DNA of 42,119 nt from Deltaproteobacteria bacterium (GCA_016937015.1 JAFGWT010000137.1:1-42119); one strand, 5' to 3'. Counted from the stretch's first letter, positions 1 to 9,123 are shown. Numbers and translations: made by a program. The notes: generated from the sequence alone by a model not told the origin.

Positions 1-386
1 GCGTAGCCGTGCATGTCGCCGGCACATACATAGCCACCGGCCATGATTTCAAACGACACATTATCACAGGGATGAGGCCCGGCGTCGGTATCTGAGTCAG
101 AATCCGAGTCTGAGTCGCTGTCGGAATCAGTGTCCGAATCCGAGTCTGAGTCGCTGTCGGAATCGCTGTCCGAATCCGAGTCTGAATCTGAATCTGAGTC
201 TGAGTCCGAATCCGAGTCTGAATCCGAGTCCGAGTCCGAGTCCGAGTCCGAGTCTGAATCCGAGTCCGAATCGCTGTTCCCATTTTCGGAGGTAGCCCCG
301 TTTTCGCCACCAGAGCAGCCAATCGCCACTGCGGCGCCAATGGACAGCATCCACATCAGCATAATCAATTTCGATAAGTGTTTCAT
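1..386 (-). CDS. SD-linker lipoprotein, N-terminal part (runs off the window)
   Basis: The reading frame starts at an ATG whose complement lies at 384-386 and continues through base 1 without a stop, so only about 128 residues are visible. Residues 1-26 form a lipoprotein signal peptide ([12 protein letters not shown], then a hydrophobic stretch ending at VAIGC), with the predicted lipidated Cys followed by Ser-Gly-Gly. A short polar stretch leads into roughly 60 residues of alternating Ser and Asp, then DAGPHPCDN and the start of a folded domain with Cys residues. The export and lipidation are read from the sequence; the domain's function cannot be told. The repeat is encoded by degenerate GAYTCN hexamers, so its length may vary between strains. 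Other frames over the same bases give Ser-Glu or Phe-Arg-Leu repeats, which are shadows. Confidence 0.85.
   Translation of the reverse strand, partial: MKHLSKLIMLMWMLSIGAAVAIGCSGGENGATSENGNSDSDSDSDSDSDSDSDSDSDSDSDSDSDSDSDSDSDSDSDSDSDSDSDTDSDSDSDSDSDSDTDAGPHPCDNVSFEIMAGGYVCAGDMHGY
85..273 (-). repeat. Ser-Asp hexanucleotide repeat tract
   Basis: Degenerate 6-bp units (GA[CT]TC[ACG] read on the minus strand) encode the Ser-Asp linker of the overlapping lipoprotein. The third-base variation shows it is an old tract kept at the protein level and not a fresh pure microsatellite. Confidence 0.85.
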
Positions 387-942
387 CTGCGTAATTTTCC
401 TTTCCATACTCTCAAAAAAACAATTGCCATCTGTTTCCAGGAATCAGCGTGTTTAAATCGCGCATTTTCGGCACCAGTTGGCGATAAAACCCCGATAGAC
501 AATTTGCGGACGTCTCACAACCGCAGTTATATGTCTATCATATTTTTCCCTTCTTTGCTTGAATTAATGTTCGTATTTTGATTCAACTGCATCAAATTGC
601 AACCCTTGGAATGTCGAGAGGTTAGCTAAATAGTTAAGAACGTTACCTTTTTGTGACCGGGGCCGAACAGGGGCATTTTTGCAGCCGGCAGAAGACAGGG
701 GCCATCCGGTGACGATGCTGAAACAATGGAAGCCGGCCCCCATGGGCTGCATGGTTCAAGGTTCAGCCCGAAAGCGTCCCTGGGGGGGGATGCAGGGACG
801 TAGTGTGATCAGCAATATATGTACAGACTGTTCTTCAAAACAGGACAGCGCATTGAGGAATTCAGTGAGCCGATGATCGCGCCAAACCGCCAATCCGTTT
901 CACATAACCGGTCTCGAAGCGATTTCCAATGGAGATTATGTT
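387..942. other. Long intergenic region, no gene recognised
   Basis: About 670 bp separate the lipoprotein start from the end of the kinase gene. The first part must hold the lipoprotein promoter. No open frame here has a convincing start site or recognisable protein. The last 106 bp contain the dispersed repeat annotated separately. Confidence 0.5.
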
Positions 943-1048
943 GACCCGTTCGGACTTCAGTTAAACTGTCAGCACTCATCGTCCTGCCGATTCCCGTCAT
1001 GTTCTGTCTGTCAACACACTCAGGCACAATCTGAATCGGTCTGATGTG
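943..1048. repeat. Dispersed repeat, copy A
   Basis: This stretch aligns over its whole length with 21151-21248, roughly four bases in five identical, with one 8-base gap and a few single-base differences. Shared blocks include TTCGGACTTCAGT, CTGTCAGCACTC and TCTGTCTGT. Copy A ends 11 bp beyond the stop codon of the minus-strand kinase gene; copy B sits in the equivalent place behind another minus-strand gene. No intact ORF is shared. It may be a 3'-end structured element or a relic of a larger repeat family. Confidence 0.7.
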
Positions 1049-1059
1049 CCTCCGGCTTT

Positions 1060-3399
1060 TTAAGGCCTGTACACCTCATTGACGATTCTGGCCAAATCAG
1101 CCCGACGAAACGGCTTGGCGATAAACCCTGAAAGTCCTTCTGCCTTCATTTGCTGAATCTGCCCATCTTCTGAATATCCCGAACCAACAATAACTTTTTG
1201 AGCGGCGTTGATTTTGCGTATTTCCCGAAAACACTCAGCGCCATTCATTTCCGGCATCGACATGTCAAGGAACACCAGATCAATTTGTTGCTGATGGGCG
1301 ATGTACTGACCGACAGCGTCTCTCCCATTGCTCGCTTCGATGACATCGAAGCCCATGTGCTGGAACAGGGCGCAGGTGGTTTGACGCACGATCGGTTCGT
1401 CGTCCACCACCAGAACCGTGCCTGTTTTTTTGGGGAGGGAACCTTCTTCAATTTGAGGTTCTTCACTGCCCTCGGCCACAGGAAGAGAAACAGTAAAGCA
1501 ACTGCCGCTTTGTGGAACGCTTTGGACGGTGATTTCTCCGTGATGGCTGACTATTGCACCATATGTGGCGGCGAGTCCAAGTCCAGTGCCTTCATCTGCG
1601 GGCCGGGTGGTAAAGAAGGGCTCGAAAATATGCGGCAAGTGTTCAGGCGCGATGCCGCACCCGGTGTCCGAAACATCAATGTTCAACAGTGATATCGGTG
1701 AATTTTCACCCGAATTCCCAAGTGAATTCCAGGACCGAAACGCCAGACGACCACCGTCTGGCATTGCCTTGCCGGCATTGATTCCCAGGTTGAGCAGTGC
1801 ATTTTCCAGCAACGCGGCATTGCCATAAACAGTGGATGCCGTCGCCTGCAAGTCCATCTCAATGACAATTCGCTTATCGAGGGTGCGCTCAAGAATGCGG
1901 TGGGTATCGGTCAGCAGCTGATGCACATTCAGATGAACGAATTCCGGGGTGGCGCGACGGGAAAAGGTGAGCAGACTTTTGGTCAGTTCGGCGGCGCGAA
2001 CCGCGGAATGGTCAATCATTTTAATGAAAATTTTTGACTTTTCCGGGGGAAGGTTTGGATCCTGCAGCAATTCAGATGCGCCGAGGATTCCCGATAGCAT
2101 GTTGTTAAAGTCATGGGCAATGCCACCCGCCAAATTTCCGATGGCATCCATCTTTTCGCTTTGTCTAAGTCTGGCCTCAAGCGTCTTCTGGGCAGTGATG
2201 TCGCGAAATATCAGCACCCAGCCATCAGCATTTGGTTTCGCCCCGATTAGCTTTGAGCTGTGGCACGAGACTTCAAATTTTTCGCCGGTATGGGACAGCA
2301 GCGTGAACGTACTGACCGCGTTATCGGCAAGCAACGAAGCGTATACTGCCTTTGTCCTCTCCAAGTGTGGATGGAGGACGTTGTCACGGCGCCCGTCGTT
2401 TGCTGGATGCGCAATTTGAAACACATAATCAAGAGGCATCCCTGCGCCCTTTTCCGGCGACATGCCAGAGAGCCGGGCGGCTTCCGGGTTCATTCGTGTG
2501 ATGACGCCCTGGTCATTTACTGCAATGACCGCATCCCCAATGGAATTAAGCACGCAATGCAAATGATTTTCGCTTTCCTTTAATTCCTTTGATTGGGCGG
2601 TCAACAACCGGGTGCGGGAATCGACGGCGTTTTTCAGTTTGTGATTTCCAAACGCCAATCCCGCCAGCAATAACCCCAGTATCGACGTGGCGGCCATGGC
2701 AATAACTGGAATGGTCCATTCGCCTTTAAGAGGGGCTTTAAGGGATTCTATGGCGCGAATTCGTCCAGGTTGTTCATTGAATCCCCCTTCCCCAGGGTAT
2801 TTTTGCCGCAGCTGTGCCGGGGCGTTGGCTCGAGGGCCGTGGCACGCGAGGCATCGTTTTTCATTTGCCAGAAATGGGGTGGCCACATACAAAAACTTTT
2901 GCCCTTTTTCCTCAATGATCCGTTCCACATGATGCAGTGACTTGTCATTATTAAACCGATTAATCAGTTCCAGTTCCATGGCATCGGCGCGATTGACGGG
3001 GTTGCGTGGGTTTTCCGCAGCCATCTTGTAGTAAAGTTCAGGCAGACCGGCCTTTCGGCGTTCCTCATTATAAAGCGCATGCATGTTGCGAACCATGTAT
3101 GACGACGAAAACAGCACTGGCGAATACAGAGACACCGACATTTCCCGCTGCGCCTTGAGCGCGTGCATTTCCGGATGGGCAAGATGCTGAACGTATTGAT
3201 GGACGCCTTTGTGCTGCAATAACATGGTAGTGATGTCGTGCTCTGCGCTGCGCATGACGTACGCATGGAGCACGAGCGTGAGGCCGGCAACCACCGCCGT
3301 GAAAATTACGCCTGCGGCAATCAGGCTGCCCCGGCTGATAAATGATGTGTTGTTGTTATTCCCCTGGCGAAACCCAGTCGCATGAGACATCAACCGCAT
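1060..3399 (-). CDS. Heme-domain (Tll0287/DUF3365-like) hybrid sensor histidine kinase with receiver domain
   Basis: This 779-residue inner-membrane protein carries the full hybrid-kinase layout. TM1 lies at about 25-48. A periplasmic Tll0287-like domain follows, with a c-type heme motif CLACH at 183-187. TM2 is at about 229-250 and a PAS domain at about 278-402. The HisKA region has the phosphoacceptor His429 in GGIAHDFNN. The ATPase domain shows an N box near Asn533-Asn541 and the G motifs DTGCGIA and GTGLGLA. A C-terminal receiver carries Asp712 in VFLDMSMPEMNG and Lys762. By family knowledge, the heme domain would sense redox state or a gaseous ligand and drive autophosphorylation with transfer to the attached receiver. 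No response regulator is adjacent, so the output target is unknown. An alternative start is Met4. Confidence 0.93.
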   Translation of the reverse strand: MRLMSHATGFRQGNNNNTSFISRGSLIAAGVIFTAVVAGLTLVLHAYVMRSAEHDITTMLLQHKGVHQYVQHLAHPEMHALKAQREMSVSLYSPVLFSSSYMVRNMHALYNEERRKAGLPELYYKMAAENPRNPVNRADAMELELINRFNNDKSLHHVERIIEEKGQKFLYVATPFLANEKRCLACHGPRANAPAQLRQKYPGEGGFNEQPGRIRAIESLKAPLKGEWTIPVIAMAATSILGLLLAGLAFGNHKLKNAVDSRTRLLTAQSKELKESENHLHCVLNSIGDAVIAVNDQGVITRMNPEAARLSGMSPEKGAGMPLDYVFQIAHPANDGRRDNVLHPHLERTKAVYASLLADNAVSTFTLLSHTGEKFEVSCHSSKLIGAKPNADGWVLIFRDITAQKTLEARLRQSEKMDAIGNLAGGIAHDFNNMLSGILGASELLQDPNLPPEKSKIFIKMIDHSAVRAAELTKSLLTFSRRATPEFVHLNVHQLLTDTHRILERTLDKRIVIEMDLQATASTVYGNAALLENALLNLGINAGKAMPDGGRLAFRSWNSLGNSGENSPISLLNIDVSDTGCGIAPEHLPHIFEPFFTTRPADEGTGLGLAATYGAIVSHHGEITVQSVPQSGSCFTVSLPVAEGSEEPQIEEGSLPKKTGTVLVVDDEPIVRQTTCALFQHMGFDVIEASNGRDAVGQYIAHQQQIDLVFLDMSMPEMNGAECFREIRKINAAQKVIVGSGYSEDGQIQQMKAEGLSGFIAKPFRRADLARIVNEVYRP

Positions 3400-3690
3400 C
3401 TTGAATCCTGTCTGTCCACCTGTCTGCTAAAATGAAGATGATAGATAAATACATCCAAACGGCGATTTGACCAGTCGGAACAAAAAAAATTGATGCCGAT
3501 ATATATGTTTAAATCAGACGTATTGTGCTCAACTGCCGGCGCGGATTCGACATGGCGCATAAGCACTTAAAACTTCTCAATGCACAAAATTGCCTGTGCC
3601 GGTCCAACAGACCACCCATCGTGACCGATGCCCGCCGCACGGCGAGCGTTTCAATTAATGTACTTAAAATGCGTACGCCTCCCAAAAGCC

Positions 3691-3732
3691 GGGTAACCTG
3701 GATAACCCGGTTAACTCGTTTAACTCGATTAA
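3691..3732. promoter_or_regulatory. Palindrome and tandem TTAAC-rich cluster upstream of folD
   Basis: The 420-bp gap between the divergent kinase gene and folD holds no gene. At this position TAACC and GGTTA arms flank a single base, and 9-bp units (GTTAACTCG, TTTAACTCG) follow in tandem. It lies about 90-130 bp before the folD start. It could be an operator or part of the promoter region; the evidence is only the local symmetry. Confidence 0.3.
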
Positions 3733-3822
3733 TGATCCGCTGGCATGTGGTCGGGGTTCGTGTTACTGTTCCGCCGCAAATTTAACGCGACAAACGCAGC
3801 GACAAACAAGGATATGAGCAAT

Positions 3823-4674
3823 ATGTCTGAACCGGTAATTTTGGATGGTAAATCCCTGGCAAAGGAATCCCGCATCGCATTGAAAAGGGAAATTGACGCG
3901 CTGAAGCAAAAAAATGCCAGCGCCAATCCCGTGCTGGCCACAATCCTGGTGGGTGATGATCCCGCCAGCGCCACATATGTGAAAATGAAGCAGACGTCGT
4001 GCAAAAAAGTGGGCATGGAATCGCTGAAAGTCGAAATGCCCAAAGAGACCACGACGGAAGAGCTGCTGGCTAAAATCAGGGAACTGAACGCCGACCCGTC
4101 CGTTCGGGGAATTCTGCTGCAGCATCCGGTGCCCAAACAGATCGATGAGCGGGTCTGCTTTGATGCCATCGCCCTCGAAAAGGATGTGGACGGCGTCACC
4201 TGTCTGGGGTTTGGGATGATGGCCATGGGCGAGAACGTCTATGGCAGCGCCACCCCCCAGGGCATCATGACCCTGATTGACCACTACGGCATTGACCTTA
4301 AGGGCAAAGATGTGGTGGTGGTGGGACGCAGTCCCATTCTGGGCAAACCCCTTGCGATGATGATGCTCAACAAACATGCCACAGTTACCATATGTCACTC
4401 CCGTACAACGAACCTGGCTGAAAAAATCCGGCAGGCCGATGTGGTGGTTGGCGCTGTTGGCATCCCGCGCTTCATCAAGGCTGAATGGATAAAGGACGGC
4501 GCCGTGATTATCGACGCCGGGTATCACCCCGCCGAAAACTGCGGCGATGTGGACCTTGAAAACGCCGCCGCCAAAAGCAGCGCCTATACTCCCGTCCCAG
4601 GCGGCGTGGGCCCAATGACCATTGCCACCCTGATAGCCCAGACCGTGGATTCCGCTAAAAAGTATTTCCGTTAA
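3823..4674 (+). CDS. folD: Bifunctional methylenetetrahydrofolate dehydrogenase / methenyl-THF cyclohydrolase
   Basis: This cytosolic one-carbon enzyme interconverts 5,10-methylene-, 5,10-methenyl- and 10-formyl-tetrahydrofolate with NADP. The N-terminal catalytic domain has the YVKMK motif with the catalytic Lys, LLQHPVP and KDVDG. The Rossmann half has GRSPILGKP, and [10 protein letters not shown] closes the protein. At 283 residues it matches the family length. The frame stays open upstream to 3745, but the residues added there are not folD-like. An AAGGA sequence sits 10 nt before the ATG at 3823 and almost touches an earlier ATG at 3814, which favours 3823. It stands alone and is probably a single-gene unit. 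Confidence 0.95.
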   Translation: MSEPVILDGKSLAKESRIALKREIDALKQKNASANPVLATILVGDDPASATYVKMKQTSCKKVGMESLKVEMPKETTTEELLAKIRELNADPSVRGILLQHPVPKQIDERVCFDAIALEKDVDGVTCLGFGMMAMGENVYGSATPQGIMTLIDHYGIDLKGKDVVVVGRSPILGKPLAMMMLNKHATVTICHSRTTNLAEKIRQADVVVGAVGIPRFIKAEWIKDGAVIIDAGYHPAENCGDVDLENAAAKSSAYTPVPGGVGPMTIATLIAQTVDSAKKYFR

Positions 4675-4720
4675 AACGAATTGTTCCCGTTATTGCCCCC
4701 ATACACCCCCTTGTACTCGT

Positions 4721-4749
4721 TTTGCATTTCACCCCATGGGGGATGCAAA
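4721..4749. terminator. Inverted repeat behind folD, possible terminator
   Basis: Arms TTTGCAT and ATGCAAA enclose an inner CCCC/GGGG pair, giving a strong hairpin about 45 bp after the folD stop. There is no clean T-run directly after it, so rho-independent termination is uncertain. The rest of the 303-bp gap before the next gene shows nothing recognisable. Confidence 0.4.
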
Positions 4750-4977
4750 GTGCATTTTCAATCATGGTGATGCAAACCGTTTTCTGATATGATTTTGCAA
4801 CCCAGCGGGGAAAAAGGCGACTGGAAATGCCAGGAAAGGATATGTCGCCGACTCAATAGTAAGGACAATTAACGAAATAAAACTGCAAAAGCGTTGCAGG
4901 CCAAACGTGATGTTAATGTGTGAACCGATAACGTGTGAATTGATTCGCCCCACCGGGCAAAGCGAAGACAGGGTGCT

Positions 4978-6441
4978 ATGAAAAGCGGATTACCAGTTGT
5001 TCTAATGATTTTTTGGGTTGTGACACTCATTTCCTGCCAGCGGTCGGATTTTAAAAAAGAAAACACTGACACCGACAGCGGAAGCGACACGGGGACGGCC
5101 GTCCTCTCTGATTCCGACAGCGATTCTGATTCGGATTCAGACAGTGACAGCGATTCTGATTCCGACAGCGATTCCGATTCCGACACCGACAGCGATACCG
5201 ATTCGTCCACTGAAGGGCCGGCTGGCTGGAAATATGCCGGTGTCCGTCAGACTGGGATTGGTTCCGTATCGATAGTGTGTGATGCCGGCGACCTTGTGAC
5301 CAGTGACTGCGCCCCCAAAGCACCGTCTCCATGCGTGCCTGGAAGTGGCAAAATACTGTGCACCATGGTCATTCAAAACAATGCCGGGGTGTCCGAATAC
5401 ACAGGCATTGTGGGCCTGGAGCAGTGGGGCCGGGGCACGGGGATTTACACCAAACCCAACTATGAGTTCGAAATGCGACTGGGCAATGGCCAGGACGAAA
5501 ATCCCGCGGCCATTCTGGGGATGGGTAAAGAGGAAGACTGGATTCTGGACGGCGCATGGACGGACCGCACCCTGATGCGTCAGGATTTGCTGTACGATAT
5601 TTTCAAGGAATTGGGATCCGGCACGCACACGGCGGCGGATAGCCGCTATGTGACACTTTCATTTAACGGGGAATCCCGCGGCATTTACCGCCTGATGGAA
5701 CGTATCAAGCGGGACGATGACCGGGTCGACATTCCCGAAGACACAAGTGGATTCGGCGATAATTTCATTGTCAAACTCGACGACGACGGATCCATCCAGA
5801 ATATCTCCATCGGCGCCAATCAGGATGACTGGCTCTGTGTGTACCCGTCCGAAGACAAAGTCACCGCCAATCAGTATGTGGGCATTCAAATCTGGATTAC
5901 CCAGCTGCAAAAGGCGATGCTGGCCGGCACCCCATTTGAGCTGCTGAATGTGGAGAATGTGGTCGACTGGGTGCTCCTCAACGAGTTCGCCAAAAATATT
6001 CGGACCTTTGAAAAAGGCTGGTACCTGTTTAAAAGCGGCTCCGGAAAAGCCAATCTCATCCCGTTCGATGCCGACATGTCCTTTGGTCAGCCCGAAATCG
6101 CGGCCATAGGGTGGGTGCCCCACAATGCCATGACCGAGCATCTGCTGGCGGATACCACATTTTTGCCGGCGCTGGTGACCCGCTGGACCCAACTGCGCAA
6201 CGGTCCGCTGTCCGAGGCGTCACTGTCAAAACGTATTGATGACTACCTGCTGGCGCTTCCCGCTGACGCCACCACCGCCAACTTTGCGCTGTGGCCCATG
6301 GACGAGTTGGATTTGGGCCTGATTGAATCCACGTTTACCACCCCTTCGGCCACCGACTTTACCGGAGAGCTAACTGCCCTGCGCCAGTGGATAAGCGCCC
6401 GTCTGGCCTGGATTGACGCCAATATCGCCAGTTATCAGTAA
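4978..6441 (+). CDS. CotH-kinase-domain surface lipoprotein with SD linker
   Basis: A 487-residue lipoprotein with lipobox LISC (Cys20), an acidic Asp-Ser/Asp-Thr linker at about 28-77, and a CotH-type atypical kinase fold over about 85-485. Diagnostic segments are LEQWGRGTG near 148, GIYRLMERIKRD at 235-246 followed by DDRVDIPE, and the metal-binding DAD (Asp364, Asp366) in IPFDADMSFG. In Bacillus, CotH phosphorylates spore-coat proteins. Secreted bacterial CotH relatives in other phyla have mostly unknown substrates, so only the fold and likely surface location are supported here. The start has a purine-rich AGGGTG just upstream. Four Cys residues at about 101-128 may form disulfides. Confidence 0.9.
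   Translation: MKSGLPVVLMIFWVVTLISCQRSDFKKENTDTDSGSDTGTAVLSDSDSDSDSDSDSDSDSDSDSDSDSDTDSDTDSSTEGPAGWKYAGVRQTGIGSVSIVCDAGDLVTSDCAPKAPSPCVPGSGKILCTMVIQNNAGVSEYTGIVGLEQWGRGTGIYTKPNYEFEMRLGNGQDENPAAILGMGKEEDWILDGAWTDRTLMRQDLLYDIFKELGSGTHTAADSRYVTLSFNGESRGIYRLMERIKRDDDRVDIPEDTSGFGDNFIVKLDDDGSIQNISIGANQDDWLCVYPSEDKVTANQYVGIQIWITQLQKAMLAGTPFELLNVENVVDWVLLNEFAKNIRTFEKGWYLFKSGSGKANLIPFDADMSFGQPEIAAIGWVPHNAMTEHLLADTTFLPALVTRWTQLRNGPLSEASLSKRIDDYLLALPADATTANFALWPMDELDLGLIESTFTTPSATDFTGELTALRQWISARLAWIDANIASYQ
5107..5205 (+). repeat. Ser-Asp hexanucleotide repeat tract
   Basis: Degenerate GAYTCN/GACAGC units encode the linker of the CotH lipoprotein. It is the same kind of tract as at 85-273, but on the opposite strand. 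Confidence 0.85.
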
Positions 6442-6517
6442 CGGCGCCAGGCCGCCCTGGATGCGCGCCCTGCACATTTTTCTGAACAAATGGCAAATCA
6501 GTGATTAGCTGCAGCAT

Positions 6518-6805
6518 ATGTTTGCCGAATTTGAACAGTTTCATCCTGTGCTACAGGCGCTGCTGGCCACACTGTTTACGTGGGGGGGGACTGCCCTTGG
6601 GGCAGCGCTGGTTTTCTTTGTAAAGCAGGTCAAAGCCCGCGTGATGGATTCAATGCTGGGATTTGCGGCGGGGGCCATGATCTTTGGGGTGGTGGTGGAA
6701 CTCATCCCCGAATCTCAGCGCACGGAAAAAAACATCGACGTGGTGACCATGTTCGCAATGATAGGTTTTTCAGTGATGATGATTCTCGACGCGGCTCTGG
6801 GGTAG
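6518..6805 (+). pseudogene. ZIP-family metal transporter with large in-frame internal deletion
   Basis: Residues 1-52 match the start of GufA/ZupT-like ZIP transporters (HPVLQALLATLFTWG, TALGAALVFF, MLGFAAG). Residues 52-95 match their very end (AMIFGVVVELIPESQ, then MIGFSVMMILDAALG). About 170 residues in between are missing, including the metal-binding helices 4 and 5 (HNIPEG and QNFPEG in relatives). The junction falls in a GFAAG-MI motif that family members carry twice, so recombination between the two copies would delete the middle without shifting frame. The 95-residue product keeps about three membrane segments and no metal site. It is probably non-functional, though the frame is still open. 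No strong ribosome site is visible. Confidence 0.7.
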
Positions 6806-7007
6806 TGGTGTCCGCGGCCTGCAAAACGCCATGGAGTTTTCATCCAAAGGGTCAAGGGGTCGGCGTCATTAAAGTTAAAACTCGTTCGGCGGGCCCCAAT
6901 ATCGATTCATAACAAATTCTCCTCGACCATATTCTTCAAAATTTGAGCAATACCCACCATCGAGTGAGAAGAACCAGTGCTTACACGGCCCAACCCGCCC
7001 CAAATCC

Positions 7008-7105
7008 AACAAAAAAGCCCTCCGGGCTATGTACCCGAAAGGCTTATTGTTTTTAAGGCGAGCGATGCGCGATTCGAACGCGCGACCTTTGGCTCCGGAG
7101 GCCAA
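7008..7105. repeat. Left attachment repeat (tRNA-Arg 3' fragment plus terminator)
   Basis: Exactly identical to the right copy over 7034-7105. The identity extends imperfectly to 7008, with one A fewer in the A-run and two substitutions in the hairpin loop region. Bases 7059-7105 equal the last 47 nt of the tRNA, from the anticodon stem to the 3' end. They no longer form a tRNA because the 5' half is missing. Confidence 0.93.
7011..7045 (-). terminator. Rho-independent terminator in the left att copy
   Basis: On the minus strand GCC...CGGG pairs with CCCG...GGC and is followed by six T. It was the original chromosomal tRNA terminator, now separated from the tRNA by the element. It keeps its pairing through a G-T wobble where it differs from the right copy. 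Confidence 0.75.
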
Positions 7106-7232
7106 AAATTATTGTATTTCTCTGTGTGCATCTTTGTTCCTTTATATTCCCATGTTCATGTTATCATTCATGTTTTTACGAATCTTAATATATCGCATTG
7201 TAGATTAATATGCATCAAAGTATACTCTGAAA

Positions 7233-7262
7233 GTCTACACGGAGTCTACACGCGGTCTACAC
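7233..7262 (+). repeat. Left integrase arm-type sites (three GTCTACAC, 11-bp period)
   Basis: GTCTACAC occurs at 7233, 7244 and 7255, exactly one helical turn apart, about 130 bp inside the left att core and just before the integrase start. The same octamer occurs twice with the same 11-bp phase at the right end. Phased short repeats inside both ends are what tyrosine integrases of the lambda type use as arm sites. Their closeness to the integrase start also suggests autoregulation. The role is an inference. Confidence 0.75.
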
Positions 7263-7278
7263 AGGCACCGGGACAGAA

Positions 7279-8727
7279 GTGGAAAACTGGCAAATGAGCA
7301 ACGAAAATTTATCAGAACCCAAGGTTCAGAGCTTTGTGCATTCCGGAAAATCGAATCAGTCCTTTTTGCGGGATGCAAAAACAAAAGGGCTTGCAGTACG
7401 CGCGACAGCTACCACAAAAAAATACGTGTTTGAGCGAAGGCACAACCGAAAGCTTCATCGGGTGACCATTGGCGACACCAGTTCATTTACACTCAAAGAA
7501 GCCCGCCAGAAGGCCCGTGAAATCGGTGTGATGATAGACGCAGGTGAAGACCCGGTTCAAAAGAAAGCCGAACAGAAAGCGGAATTAACCCGTGAAAAAT
7601 TACTGGTCAAAGATGTGTGGAAGGCATTTTTGAAATACCACAAGCGCCAGTGGTCCGACGTTCACTATAATGACACCCTGTATTATTCCCGTGCTGCGAC
7701 GGATACGAAAGAGGCTGGCATACTTTGGCCACTAATGGAAAAGCGCATGATAGATATTGATGCGGCCGCATTGGTTCAGTGGGCAGAAACCGCCACACGC
7801 GAACACAAAAACAAGTTCAAAGCGGTACAGACTCAACGAAAGATAAATTTGCAGGAAGCGGAACGTCTTGAACGCAGCGCCAAACGGGCATCGGCAAAGG
7901 GCAACAACAGGCAGGCGGAAAAGGATTTAAAAGAGGCCGCAAAGCTGCGAACACAAAAGCTCTCGAATATCAAAGGCAACAACACAGCACTGCGCCAGGG
8001 ATACAAACGCTTTCGCGCTTTTTGGAATTGGGCCGTGCAACGTGAAGAATACAGAGGTCTCAACAGTTCGGCCATGTTTCAGCACAGCGATTTAACGCGA
8101 CTGCTTCCACCGATGAAACCCAAAAGTGATTCACTTGAAAAAGCGCAACTGAAATCATGGTTCGAAGCAGTGCAAAAAATAGAGAACCCGCAAATATCAG
8201 CCTACCTGCAAATATTGTTGCTCACAGGTGCACGACGAAATGAGCTTGCAGCACTCAAATGGGAAGATGTTGACTTCAAATGGAAATCAATTTGGATAAA
8301 AGACAAAGTGGAAGACAAGCGACAGATACCGTTGACTCCCTACGTTGAGTTTTTACTTTCACGGCTACCAGATTCTGACACGTGGGTCTTCAGTTCGCCA
8401 ACATCAAAAAAGACCGGCCACATCACCGAACCCCGGTTGGCCCATAAACGCGCGCTATTGGTTGCGGGCCTGCCCGATGACCTATCCCTTCATGGTTTGC
8501 GCAGAAGCTTCTCAACGCTTTCTGAGTGGCTTGAAATGCCCGTTGGTATCGTGGCGCAAATCATGGGGCACAAGCCCAGTGCAACGGCAGAGAAGCATTA
8601 CAAGCGACGCCCTCTTGAATTGCTGGCGAAATCGCACACCACTTTCGAAAATTGGATACTTGAACAGGCTGAAATTCAATTCAACGCCAAGGCAGTAAAG
8701 GAAGGCTTGCACGTCGCTGAAGAGTAA
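7279..8727 (+). CDS. int: Tyrosine recombinase / site-specific integrase
   Basis: This 482-residue integrase has an N-terminal arm-binding DUF4102-like domain (LAVRATATTKKYVFERR through TLKEARQKAREIG). A SAM-like core-binding domain follows, interrupted by a charged coiled-coil insertion at about 178-236. The catalytic domain carries Arg319 (TGARR), Lys343 or Lys348 in the beta hairpin, His405 and Arg408 (HGLRR), His431 (MGHKP) and the nucleophile Tyr441 (KHYKR), a complete set. It would integrate the element at tRNA-Arg. The start is GTG at 7279 with GGGA upstream; an ATG at 7294 is a fair alternative. It lies at the end away from the intact tRNA, which is less usual than tRNA-proximal int. 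Confidence 0.95.
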   Translation: MENWQMSNENLSEPKVQSFVHSGKSNQSFLRDAKTKGLAVRATATTKKYVFERRHNRKLHRVTIGDTSSFTLKEARQKAREIGVMIDAGEDPVQKKAEQKAELTREKLLVKDVWKAFLKYHKRQWSDVHYNDTLYYSRAATDTKEAGILWPLMEKRMIDIDAAALVQWAETATREHKNKFKAVQTQRKINLQEAERLERSAKRASAKGNNRQAEKDLKEAAKLRTQKLSNIKGNNTALRQGYKRFRAFWNWAVQREEYRGLNSSAMFQHSDLTRLLPPMKPKSDSLEKAQLKSWFEAVQKIENPQISAYLQILLLTGARRNELAALKWEDVDFKWKSIWIKDKVEDKRQIPLTPYVEFLLSRLPDSDTWVFSSPTSKKTGHITEPRLAHKRALLVAGLPDDLSLHGLRRSFSTLSEWLEMPVGIVAQIMGHKPSATAEKHYKRRPLELLAKSHTTFENWILEQAEIQFNAKAVKEGLHVAEE

Positions 8728-8972
8728 ACCGCTTTTCTCTGTGACGCTGACTTCGCATCAGATGTCCTTTTTCCCGCAAAAATAAGCAGCATTAATAAAC
8801 GCAGTTTTTCTACCAGGCGAGGCGCAAACATTTTTTTTACTGGTTGAAAGTGTGACAGGTAACGCCACGCAGATTCGCGTTTTCTGTTTTGACTTTTTGA
8901 GCTGTCACCTTGTACGCTTGTTTACGTGAAAAGAAAGTTCAATCAACATACTTGGACATTCTTTCTTAATCG

Positions 8973-9022
8973 GTTCACGGCTGAATGAACAATCTGTTCG
9001 CAAGCAGTCAGTTCCCGTGAAC
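8973..9022. promoter_or_regulatory. GTTC/GAAC inverted-repeat cluster upstream of the excisionase gene
   Basis: GTTCACGG (8973-8980) and CCGTGAAC (9015-9022) form a perfect inverted pair. Between and overlapping them are GTTCA/TGAAC (8973-8977, 8986-8990) and GAAC/GTTC (8987-8990, 8996-8999). The cluster lies about 100 bp before the excisionase-like ORF in a 396-bp gap with no gene, so it is a plausible operator or small origin. GTTCCC-like half-sites recur in the higBA operator. Confidence 0.4.
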
Positions 9023-9123
9023 ACCAGACAAATGAAAACAAGGACGCACCTTGGCGGACACGTTCGTCGTAGGGATTCGTCCATCATTTTTAACACGTCC
9101 GGGTGACAGAAAGGGTCTTATCA

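Noticed and set aside
85-273. Regular short repeats that might suggest a CRISPR array
   Set aside because: The 6-bp periodic units encode Ser-Asp in a lipoprotein frame, without spacers or cas genes.
130-456. Plus-strand frame with Ser-Glu repeats
   Set aside because: It is the antisense shadow of the Ser-Asp tract; the minus-strand frame has a signal peptide and lipobox.
7059-7105. Second tRNA-Arg gene at the left att site
   Set aside because: Only the last 47 nt are present; the D arm and 5' acceptor strand are missing.
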